5,078 nucleotides of DNA from Bryobacterales bacterium. GTDB lineage: Bacteria; Acidobacteriota; Terriglobia; Bryobacterales; Bryobacteraceae. Location: positions 1 through 5,078 of the forward strand of contig DNFG01000388.1 of the NCBI GenBank assembly GCA_003487005.1. Direction: 5' to 3'. Shown piece by piece: positions 1 to 4,638 of the stretch. The notes under the pieces were generated by a model that did no database searches, was not told where the DNA came from, and saw nothing but the letters and a program-made list of their open reading frames with translations. Every line of letters begins with the position of its first letter. Within the stretch, counting starts at the first letter, position 1. The translations under genes and the position numbers were made by a program.

Positions 1-125
1 ACAACGCGGGCGAAGGGGCGGTGCAACGGCACAACGGCGTGCCGCCATTCCGCGAGACGCAGAACTACATCGAGAAGGTGTTGGAGAAGTACTGGAAGCA
101 GGCGGGCGGCGTGCCCGGACGGTAA
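1..125 (+). CDS. Lytic murein transglycosylase (SLT/GH23 family), C-terminal end only
   Basis: Reading in the frame that begins at base 3 gives about 40 residues ending at TAA 123-125. They contain NAGEGAVQRHNGVPPFRET followed by QNYIEKVLEKYW. This is the typical end of the soluble lytic transglycosylase catalytic domain: the (Y)NAGxGAV segment, the G-x-PP-x-RET loop, and the final helix with N-Y-x-x-K-V. The two leading bases fit the end of the usual Tyr codon before NAG. Family members cleave the MurNAc-GlcNAc bond of peptidoglycan in the periplasm, leaving 1,6-anhydroMurNAc. The catalytic glutamate, signal peptide and any LysM or TPR regions would lie upstream of the window, so subfamily and activity cannot be judged. 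The next gene follows on the same strand after about 30 bp and may be co-transcribed. Confidence 0.88.
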   Translation, partial: NAGEGAVQRHNGVPPFRETQNYIEKVLEKYWKQAGGVPGR

Positions 126-155
126 CCTTCGCGCGGGTTGTGGGCTCCAACGGAG

Positions 156-458
156 ATGACCAATCGCGAAGCCTACAAACAGAAACTCGAAGCCGAACTG
201 GAGATCGTGGAGGCGAAGATCGCGCAGTTGCGGGCCGCCGCGAAATCGAAATCGGCGGACGCGCACGTCGAGTACAACCGGCGCCTGGAGCAACTGGAGG
301 AGAAACTGGACGCGGCGAAAGCGCGGCTCAGCGAGATCGGCGATGCCACGGAAGAGACCTGGGAGGGCATGAAGGCGGGCGCGGAGTCGGCGTGGGCGTC
401 GATCAGCGAATCGGTGAAGGAAGCGTTCGCGGATTCGCCGGAAGCGCCGAAGCATTAG
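156..458 (+). CDS. Small coiled-coil protein, sll1863 stress-response-like
   Basis: This is a protein of about 100 residues made almost entirely of charged heptad-like helix: KQKLEAELEIVEAKIAQLRAAAK, a short break near SKSADAHVEY, then a second helix RRLEQLEEKLDAAKARLSEI. It ends in an amphipathic segment with two tryptophans (EETWEGMKAGAESAWASI). This two-helix plus W-containing tail layout matches small coiled-coil proteins often annotated as the sll1863 stress-response family. Their biochemical role is not established. There is no signal peptide or membrane segment, so it is probably cytoplasmic. I chose ATG 156 because the family usually begins just before the Y-x-x-K-L helix. A TTG at 138 in the same frame would add six residues. 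Neither start has a well-spaced Shine-Dalgarno; GGAG at 152-155 abuts the ATG. Its stop codon overlaps the stop of the opposing dehydrogenase gene. Confidence 0.72.
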   Translation: MTNREAYKQKLEAELEIVEAKIAQLRAAAKSKSADAHVEYNRRLEQLEEKLDAAKARLSEIGDATEETWEGMKAGAESAWASISESVKEAFADSPEAPKH

Positions 459-1387
459 GGGCGCAGCAGGACTTTCAGGACGCCGGGTTGCGCGGCACGG
501 GCGAAGGCGGCGGGTCCTTCGCTGAGCGGAAATTCGCTGTCGATCATGTCGTCGAGTTGAAGGCGGCCCTGAGAGATCAATTCCAGGGCGGGTTCGAAGC
601 GGCCGCAGCGGGAGCCAACGAGGGTGATTTCGTTGACGATCAGAGGGGCGAAATCGAGGCTGGTTTCGCCCTGAATCGTGGATTTCATGACGATCGTGCC
701 TCGCGGGCGGGTGAGAGCGGCGGCGGCGCGGAGTCCGGCGGGGGAACCGGTCGCGTCGACGGTGATGTTGTACCGGGAACGCGTTTTTTCGTCCACAAAG
801 TGGGTTTTGACGCCCGCTTTGCGCGCGATTTTGAGCTTGTTGGCGTGTTTGCCGTGCAGGTGGACCCGCGCTCCGTGGGCGGCGAGGACCTGCGCGATCA
901 GCAGGCCGAGTTTGCCATCGCCGAGTACGGCGACGGGTTCGCCGGGCGGGATTGTGATCTGGTCGAGGATCTCGCAGGCGGCGGCGACAGGTTCGGTGAA
1001 GACGGCGTGCTCGTCCGGGTCATGACCGGGGACCGGATGGAGGTTGACTTCGGGCAGAGTCAGGTATTCGGCGAAGGCGCCGGGGTGCTTGACGATGCCG
1101 AGGACGGAGCGGCGGGAGCAGTGGCGGCCAAGACCGCGGGCACACCAGTCGCAGCGGCCACAGGCGAGGTTGATTTCGCCGGTGACGCGCTGGCCGGTGT
1201 CGACACGCTCGCCGACGAATTCGTGGCCGGGGCGTCCGGCGAACCCATAGTAGCCTCGCTGGAGTTCGAGGTCGGTATTGCAGATGCCCGCGAGGCGGAG
1301 GCGGACCAGCACGTGGCCCGCCTTCGCTTTCGGTTTCGGGGCGTTGATGAGGGTGACGGTTCCGTTTTCGAGATGGAGCGCGTTCAT
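455..1387 (-). CDS. Zinc-containing MDR alcohol dehydrogenase family protein
   Basis: A 310-residue medium-chain dehydrogenase/reductase. The N-terminal GroES-like catalytic domain shows GICNTD (Cys36, the usual catalytic-zinc ligand), PGHEFVGE (His55-Glu56) and a structural zinc knuckle, CX2CX2CX7C, at Cys76, 79, 82 and 90. TEPVAAACE (131-139) is the conserved Glu-Pro stretch before the nucleotide domain. VLGDGKLG (154-161) is the Rossmann GxGxLG turn, and VDATGSPAGL follows in the fold. These features predict NAD(P)-dependent oxidation of an alcohol or polyol, but the substrate is not readable. At 310 residues it is shorter than the common 340-350, mainly from a trimmed loop between GHE and the Cys cluster and a short C-terminus. 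It is the last gene of a three-gene operon: its ATG overlaps the stop of the DMP19-like gene by 4 bp (ATGA), with AAGGTG just upstream (1390-1395). Its stop overlaps the stop of the facing coiled-coil gene. Confidence 0.88.
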   Translation of the reverse strand: MNALHLENGTVTLINAPKPKAKAGHVLVRLRLAGICNTDLELQRGYYGFAGRPGHEFVGERVDTGQRVTGEINLACGRCDWCARGLGRHCSRRSVLGIVKHPGAFAEYLTLPEVNLHPVPGHDPDEHAVFTEPVAAACEILDQITIPPGEPVAVLGDGKLGLLIAQVLAAHGARVHLHGKHANKLKIARKAGVKTHFVDEKTRSRYNITVDATGSPAGLRAAAALTRPRGTIVMKSTIQGETSLDFAPLIVNEITLVGSRCGRFEPALELISQGRLQLDDMIDSEFPLSEGPAAFARAAQPGVLKVLLRP

Positions 1388-1851
1388 TTCACCTTTCCGG
1401 CGAGGGTGGCGGCGAAGCGGTTGACGGCTTTTTTGTAGCCGCCGGCTTCCTTTTTGACCTGCTCGATGAACATGGTTTCAAGGTCTTGGAGGGCGATGCA
1501 GGCTTCCTCGTCCATGTCGTCAAGGACGGCGACGCGGTCGAGGCGGTCGCGGGGGTACTCGGGGCCGAACTTCTCCATGGCGCCTTTGAGCAGGAGGGCG
1601 GCGGAGGTCTGTCCGATCGCCTCGAAGCCCAGAACGGCCTCCGGGGCGACAAGCCCGCCGTGGCCGAAGAAGTACTGCTCGAAGCCGTCGTGAATCACTT
1701 CGTCCTGACAGATGTCGGCGCCGAAGAGCCAGCCGATTTCGGGCGGGACATCGGCGAGGGAGGCGAGATACGCTTCGACATCGCGGTCGGCGAAGACCTT
1801 TTCTTCCTCGAGCGCGATGGCTTCGGTGTAATGGGGATACTTGTCGGGCAT
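1384..1851 (-). CDS. DMP19 / DUF4375 family protein (acidic, putative DNA mimic)
   Basis: A 155-residue protein beginning MPDKYPHYTEAI. The core GFEQYFFGHGGLVAPEAVLG followed by FEAIGQTSAALLLKGAMEKFG matches the DUF4375 signature (G-F-x-Q-Y-F, then a PEA-containing helix, then A-I-G and a helix ending in F). The best known member, Neisseria DMP19, is an acidic dimer that mimics DNA and binds a transcription factor. By my hand count there are about 30 Asp/Glu against 15 Lys/Arg, so this protein is strongly acidic too, with a DDMDEE cluster. DNA mimicry here is inferred from family and charge, not shown. The start at 1851 is supported by AAGGAG at 1860-1865 with 8 nt spacing. A GTG at 1932 in the same frame would add 27 residues of low-complexity sequence that do not fit the family. 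Its 5' end is overlapped out of frame by the Cdd1-like gene, and its stop overlaps the dehydrogenase start. Confidence 0.8.
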   Translation of the reverse strand: MPDKYPHYTEAIALEEEKVFADRDVEAYLASLADVPPEIGWLFGADICQDEVIHDGFEQYFFGHGGLVAPEAVLGFEAIGQTSAALLLKGAMEKFGPEYPRDRLDRVAVLDDMDEEACIALQDLETMFIEQVKKEAGGYKKAVNRFAATLAGKVK

Positions 1852-2180
1852 GGCGGCATCTCCTTGCTGCTGCGCTTCGCGGGGGAAGCGGCGGTCTGCC
1901 GTTGCTTGCGGACGCGGGACCAGTACCACCACTGGCGCTGTTCGGCGGGCAGGTCCGGATTGCGGGCCTGGGCGACAGCACAGACGAGGGCGTCTTCGAC
2001 GCAGGGGTCCTGGCGCGTGCCGGTGAGACGGCAGAGTTCGAGATAGAGTTTGCGGCCGTCCTTCTTCGCCAGTCGAGCGACAGTGGCGATACCGAGGAGA
2101 TGCAAGTCGCTCAGCAGGGCTGGTCCGATGCCGGCCAGATCCTGGAGGCGCCGCGTTTCAGGCATGACAACCGTTATCAT
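1695..2180 (-). CDS. Helix-hairpin-helix protein of the Cdd1 ('pathogenicity locus') family with unusual C-terminal extension
   Basis: The first ~94 of 161 residues form a complete Cdd1-type domain. RRLQDLAGIGPALLSDL carries the helix-hairpin-helix turn G-I-G-P (17-20). It is followed by LGIATVARLA, LYLELCRLTGTRQDPCVEDA (Cys50, Cys60) and the terminal RQWWYWSRVRK. Family members are typically about 90-100 residues and of unknown function; the HhH fold usually binds DNA non-specifically. Here no stop follows the domain. The frame stays open for about 67 more residues rich in Ser, Pro, Lys and Arg, the last ~52 overlapping the DMP19-like gene in another frame. That tail is probably a read-over with no selected function, but this cannot be proven here. 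Start ATG 2180 is chosen; ATG 2165 (MPETRR) is equally possible, and neither has a clear Shine-Dalgarno. It heads the leftward operon and diverges from rhaM. Confidence 0.8.
   Translation of the reverse strand: MITVVMPETRRLQDLAGIGPALLSDLHLLGIATVARLAKKDGRKLYLELCRLTGTRQDPCVEDALVCAVAQARNPDLPAEQRQWWYWSRVRKQRQTAASPAKRSSKEMPPCPTSIPITPKPSRSRKKRSSPTAMSKRISPPSPMSRPKSAGSSAPTSVRTK
1860..1865 (-). promoter_or_regulatory. Shine-Dalgarno of the DMP19-like gene
   Basis: On the minus strand this reads AAGGAG, 8 nt before the ATG at 1851. It is the best ribosome binding site in the window. It fixes the DMP19-like start inside the still-open reading frame of the upstream Cdd1-like gene, which indicates that the overlap between the two genes is real. 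Confidence 0.8.
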
Positions 2181-2183
2181 GCC
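2161..2183. promoter_or_regulatory. Near-perfect 23-bp palindrome at the divergent Cdd1-like / rhaM start
   Basis: The arms GGCATGA (2161-2167) and TCATGCC (2177-2183) are exact inverse complements. The inner AAC (2169-2171) and GTT (2173-2175; inner pair 2171/2173 is C-G) also pair around base 2172. Only 2168/2176 mismatches, so 10 of 11 pairs match. It covers the alternative start codons of both diverging genes. Symmetry and position suggest a shared operator or divergent promoter element. The TATCAT at 2175-2180 resembles a -10 box for the rightward gene. No regulator is identified, and the function is inference. Confidence 0.4.
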
Positions 2184-2187
2184 AGAG

Positions 2188-2508
2188 ATGAAACGTCATT
2201 GCTTTGTGCTGCGGGTGAAGCCGGATCGGCTGGAGGAATACCGGGAGCGCCACCGGGCGGTTTGGCCGGAGATGCTGGAGGCGCTGCGGGAGACCGGATG
2301 GCGGAATTATTCGCTGTTTCTGCGCGGCGACGGCCTGCTGGTGGGCTACGTCGAGTGCGCGGATTTCGACGCGTCGCGGGCCGCGATGTTGAAGACGGAA
2401 GTGAACGCGCGCTGGCAGGCCGAAATGCGCGAGTTCTTCGAGGATCTGGGCGGCGCGGGCGCGGACGAGCGGATGCTGCCGCTGGAAGAGGTCTTCCATC
2501 TGGAATAA
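2188..2508 (+). CDS. rhaM: L-rhamnose mutarotase
   Basis: A 106-residue protein beginning MKRHCFVLRVKPDRLEEY. The segment RERHRAVWPEMLEALRETGW has the signature of L-rhamnose mutarotases, and His22 falls at the position of the catalytic His22 of the E. coli enzyme. NYSLFLRGDGLLVGYVE, NARWQAEM and the closing LEEVFHLE also match the family, and the length is typical (about 104). The enzyme interconverts alpha and beta anomers of L-rhamnose in the cytoplasm, speeding entry into catabolism. ATG 2188 gives the usual family N-terminus; in-frame ATGs at 2179 and 2164 would add 3 or 8 residues and lie inside the palindrome. There is no strong Shine-Dalgarno. thrC starts 10 bp downstream, so the two are probably co-transcribed. 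No rhaA, rhaB, rhaD or transporter genes are in the window. Confidence 0.9.
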   Translation: MKRHCFVLRVKPDRLEEYRERHRAVWPEMLEALRETGWRNYSLFLRGDGLLVGYVECADFDASRAAMLKTEVNARWQAEMREFFEDLGGAGADERMLPLEEVFHLE

Positions 2509-2509
2509 T

Positions 2510-2515
2510 GGGAGG
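2510..2515 (+). promoter_or_regulatory. Shine-Dalgarno of thrC (GTG start)
   Basis: GGGAGG ends only 3 nt before GTG 2519, closer than the usual 5-9 nt. The start is still the best choice, because the zinc-ribbon Cys pair begins at residue 7 and no other ATG, GTG or TTG in frame precedes it usefully. Confidence 0.6.
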
Positions 2516-2518
2516 TTT

Positions 2519-3838
2519 GTGCCTTCCGAACTACACTGTCTGAACCCTGAATGCCGCGCGGTCTATCCGATTGACGAGGTGATCTACACGTGTCCGCAGT
2601 GCGCGGCGCTGCTGGAGTCGGGCGATCCATCGCTCACGCTCGATCCGGCGGCGACGAAGCGGCTTTGGCGCGAGCGGCGGATGTCCAACACCCCTCTGGA
2701 CCAGAGCGGCGTCTGGCGCTACCGCGAGATGCTGGGCTTTTTCAACGAGCGCCAGCACTGCGCGGTGACTTTGCGCGAGGGCAACACGCCGCTGCTGAAT
2801 GCGCCAAGGGCGGCGGAGTACGCCGGAATGGACGCGGTGACGTTCAAACACCAGGGTTTTAATCCGACAGGCTCGTTCAAGGACAACGGGATGACGGCCG
2901 GCGCGACGGTGGCGCTGCGACTGGGGATGAAGCGGGTGGCGTGCGTGTCCACCGGCAACACTTCGGCGTCGATGGCGGCCTACGCGGCGGCGGCGGGGCT
3001 GACCCCGATCATCTTTCTGCCCCACGGCAACATCAGCTACGGCAAACTGGCGCAGGCGCTCGAATATGGCGCGCTGACGCTGCAAGTGGAGGCCAATTTC
3101 GACCAGATTCTGGCTCTGGTGCGCGTTTTGGCGGACGAAACGGGCATTTATCTGCTCAATTCGGTGAACCCGTTCCGGATCGAAGGCCAGAAGACGATCA
3201 TGGTGGAGATGCTCGACCAGCGGGACTGGCGGGTGCCGGATTGGGTGGTGGTGCCCGGCGGCAATCTGGGCAACGTGTCGGCGTTCGGCAAGGGATTGCG
3301 GGAGTTGCACGCAATGGGCTTCATCGACCGCCTGCCGAGGCTGGCGGTGGTGCAGGCGGCGCGATCGGCGCCGTTTTATGACTATTTCCACGACGGGGAG
3401 CGGTCGAAATTCGTCAGTGTGACGGAACCCGAAACGCTGGCGACGGCGATCCGGATCGGGGACCCGGTGTCGTGGCCGAAGGCGATTCACGAGGTGGAGA
3501 CCTCGGGCGGAGTGGTGGAGCGGGCCACCGAGCAGGAGATCGCGGACGCCAAGGCGGTGATCGGGCAGTGCGGGATCGGCTGCGAGCCGGCGTCGGCGGC
3601 AACGCTCGCCGGGCTGAAAAAACTGCGCGCGGCGGGGGTGATCGCCGCGGACGCCGACGTGGTGGCGGTGCTGACGGGCAACGTCCTGAAGGACCCGGAT
3701 TACATCTTCAAGTACCACACCGGGGGCCTGAAAACGCCTTGGGGCCAAGGGATCGAGTCGAATTTCGGCAACAGGCCAGTAGTGCTGCCGAACGATGCCG
3801 GCCGGATCGCGGAGTTTATCGCGGAACGGACGGGTTGA
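2519..3838 (+). CDS. thrC: Threonine synthase
   Basis: A 439-residue fold-type II PLP enzyme that converts O-phospho-L-homoserine to L-threonine plus phosphate, the last step of threonine biosynthesis in the cytoplasm. The N-terminus carries a zinc-ribbon-like set of cysteines (Cys7, 12, 25, 28; LNPEC and TCPQC), common in one threonine synthase branch. LREGNTPLL (85-93) is the substrate-side loop. FNPTGSFKDNGM places the PLP Schiff-base lysine at Lys121. STGNTSAS (144-151) is the Asn-containing cofactor loop. PGGNLGN (246-252) is the phosphate-binding glycine loop, and VLTGNVLKD near 382-390 is the C-terminal motif. All key elements are present and the length is normal, so it should be active. 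It starts 10 bp after rhaM with a GTG and a close Shine-Dalgarno, and faces the toxin gene 44 bp downstream. Neighbouring threonine genes (hom, thrB) are not in view. Confidence 0.95.
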   Translation: MPSELHCLNPECRAVYPIDEVIYTCPQCAALLESGDPSLTLDPAATKRLWRERRMSNTPLDQSGVWRYREMLGFFNERQHCAVTLREGNTPLLNAPRAAEYAGMDAVTFKHQGFNPTGSFKDNGMTAGATVALRLGMKRVACVSTGNTSASMAAYAAAAGLTPIIFLPHGNISYGKLAQALEYGALTLQVEANFDQILALVRVLADETGIYLLNSVNPFRIEGQKTIMVEMLDQRDWRVPDWVVVPGGNLGNVSAFGKGLRELHAMGFIDRLPRLAVVQAARSAPFYDYFHDGERSKFVSVTEPETLATAIRIGDPVSWPKAIHEVETSGGVVERATEQEIADAKAVIGQCGIGCEPASAATLAGLKKLRAAGVIAADADVVAVLTGNVLKDPDYIFKYHTGGLKTPWGQGIESNFGNRPVVLPNDAGRIAEFIAERTG

Positions 3839-3882
3839 TCCGGTTGAGGGCGGGGAACTGCCGGCGGGGGCGCGATTGAAGG

Positions 3883-4314
3883 TTAGCGGCGCTTGGCGGG
3901 CGCGGACCAGGGGTTGACGAGGCGGACGCCGCAGTGGGCGAAGTCCTGGGTGTCGCGGGTGGCGAGGACGGCGCCATGGTGACGGGCGATGGCGGCGATG
4001 AGGGCGTCGAAAGGTTGAATGGGGCGGCCGAGGGAGCGACGCAGGGCGGAGATTTCAGCGTAGATCAGTGCGGCCGGCTCCTCGAACGGGAGGATTCGCC
4101 CTTCAAGTTCGCTGATGGCTTTGCGGACTGCGATCTGAAGGCCGTGGCGGCGGCGACCCTGGGGGAGAAGTTCGAGGCCGTGAAGCAGTTCGGCCACGGT
4201 GACGGAAGTGGTGGCGACCAAAGGCCACGGTTGGGACTGAATCCAGAAGGCAACGGCGGGATCCGGGGCGGGTTTAAGGGCTTCGGAGATGACGTTGGTG
4301 TCGAGCAGGATCAT
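3883..4314 (-). CDS. vapC: VapC/FitB-type PIN-domain toxin ribonuclease
   Basis: A 143-residue PIN-domain protein. It opens MILLDTNVISE with Asp5, followed by TVAELLHGL (Glu42), IQPFDALIAAIA (Asp103) and LATRDTQDF (Asp121). These four acidic residues form the Mg2+ site of VapC/FitB nucleases and sit at almost the same positions as in Neisseria FitB. Family toxins cleave RNA, often tRNA or rRNA, and are inhibited by the partner antitoxin; the target here is unknown. The start ATG overlaps the antitoxin stop as ATGA (4311-4314). No Shine-Dalgarno is visible before it, so translation probably depends on coupling to the antitoxin. A 20-bp palindrome lies 17 nt upstream in the antitoxin tail. The gene converges on thrC with 44 bp between them. 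Confidence 0.93.
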   Translation of the reverse strand: MILLDTNVISEALKPAPDPAVAFWIQSQPWPLVATTSVTVAELLHGLELLPQGRRRHGLQIAVRKAISELEGRILPFEEPAALIYAEISALRRSLGRPIQPFDALIAAIARHHGAVLATRDTQDFAHCGVRLVNPWSAPAKRR

Positions 4315-4562
4315 TCGCGGAAGTCCGGGGGCTCGCGGCCCGGGCCGCGAGGCGGGATCTCCAGTTCGACGCCACCCAGAGGTTCAATGTGGCGGCGGAT
4401 GGCCTGGTAGAGGTTTTCGGCGGGCGCTTCCCGGACGGGAGTCAGCCCCTGCTCGATGATCAGGCGCGCCTCTTCCTCCATCGACCGGCCGTTCTGGGCG
4501 GCGCGAATCCGCAGGCGGGCCTTGACGGCGTCATCGAGTCTGCGAATGGTCAGGACAGCCAC
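4311..4562 (-). CDS. vapB: FitA/VapB-type ribbon-helix-helix antitoxin
   Basis: An 83-residue protein. MAVLTIRRLDDAVKARLRIR supplies the DNA-binding beta strand and first helix of a ribbon-helix-helix fold, followed by AAQNGRSMEEEARLIIEQGL. The C-terminal GGVELEIPPRGPGREPPDF resembles the FitA tail (GGVELE then Arg-rich), the part that wraps the toxin and puts an arginine into its active site. It is expected to neutralise the PIN toxin encoded next to it and to repress the shared promoter, best as a complex. The start is GTG 4562; no Shine-Dalgarno precedes it, which together with the promoter spacing suggests a leaderless mRNA. The stop overlaps the toxin start by 4 bp. Confidence 0.92.
   Translation of the reverse strand: MAVLTIRRLDDAVKARLRIRAAQNGRSMEEEARLIIEQGLTPVREAPAENLYQAIRRHIEPLGGVELEIPPRGPGREPPDFRE
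4332..4351. repeat. Perfect 20-bp GC palindrome in the 3' part of the antitoxin gene
   Basis: CTCGCGGCCC at 4332-4341 is followed directly by its exact inverse complement, GGGCCGCGAG, at 4342-4351. It encodes part of the R-G-P-G-R-E tail of the antitoxin. In the mRNA, a hairpin (with loss of central pairs for the loop) would end 17 nt before the toxin start codon. Confidence 0.75.
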
Positions 4563-4568
4563 GATTCG

Positions 4569-4596
4569 ATGATAGCATTGCTGTCAATGACAGCAA
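4569..4596 (-). promoter_or_regulatory. Candidate promoter of the toxin-antitoxin operon
   Basis: On the minus strand TTGCTG (4591-4596) and TATCAT (4569-4574) are separated by 16 bp, a plausible -35/-10 pair. The -10 ends 6 nt before GTG 4562, so transcription would start at or next to the start codon. Both boxes lie in or at the edge of the four-half-site operator, fitting autorepression. This is inferred from sequence only. Confidence 0.42.
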
Positions 4597-4604
4597 TGCT
4601 ATCG
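4570..4604. promoter_or_regulatory. Four-half-site operator of the FitA/VapB antitoxin
   Basis: A perfect 16-bp inverted repeat (4571-4586 against 4588-4603) is centred on base 4587. It resolves into four 8-bp elements in alternating orientation, each separated by one base: TGATAGCA (4570-4577), TGCTGTCA (4579-4586), TGACAGCA (4588-4595) and TGCTATCG (4597-4604). The outer sites match the TGCTATCA/TGATAGCA element I recall for gonococcal FitAB; the inner pair differ by one base. It lies 7 bp upstream of the antitoxin GTG, as expected for an autoregulatory site. Confidence 0.8.
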
Positions 4605-4638
4605 CAGCCAGCCGGGTTGACGAGGACGGCAGGTGCAG

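Noticed and set aside
140..1438. Long rightward open frame (432 codons) opposite the dehydrogenase gene
   Set aside because: It is a Gly/Ala/Arg/Asp-rich antisense shadow with no recognisable domain; the opposite strand encodes a clear MDR enzyme with all motifs.
1851..1932. Upstream GTG start (1932) for the DMP19-like protein
   Set aside because: The extra 27 residues are low-complexity and unlike the family, while ATG 1851 has an AAGGAG at good distance.
1902..2543. Rightward open frame of 213 codons spanning the Cdd1-like gene and rhaM
   Set aside because: It crosses two well-supported genes out of frame and shows no domain.
2531..3748. Leftward open frame of 405 codons antisense to thrC
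   Set aside because: It has Arg/His-rich composition typical of the complement of a high-GC gene, with no family features. thrC on the other strand is unambiguous.
3839..3882. Possible bidirectional terminator between thrC and the toxin gene
   Set aside because: No stable inverted repeat followed by a T-run is visible on either strand in these 44 bp.
4583..4588. Exact TTGACA on the minus strand inside the antitoxin operator as a -35 box
   Set aside because: No acceptable -10 lies 16-18 bp downstream; the match comes from the symmetric half-site sequence.
4605..4638. Small gene or RNA between the L,D-transpeptidase and the toxin-antitoxin operator
   Set aside because: These 34 bases hold no start codon context, hairpin or T-run that would support a gene or terminator.
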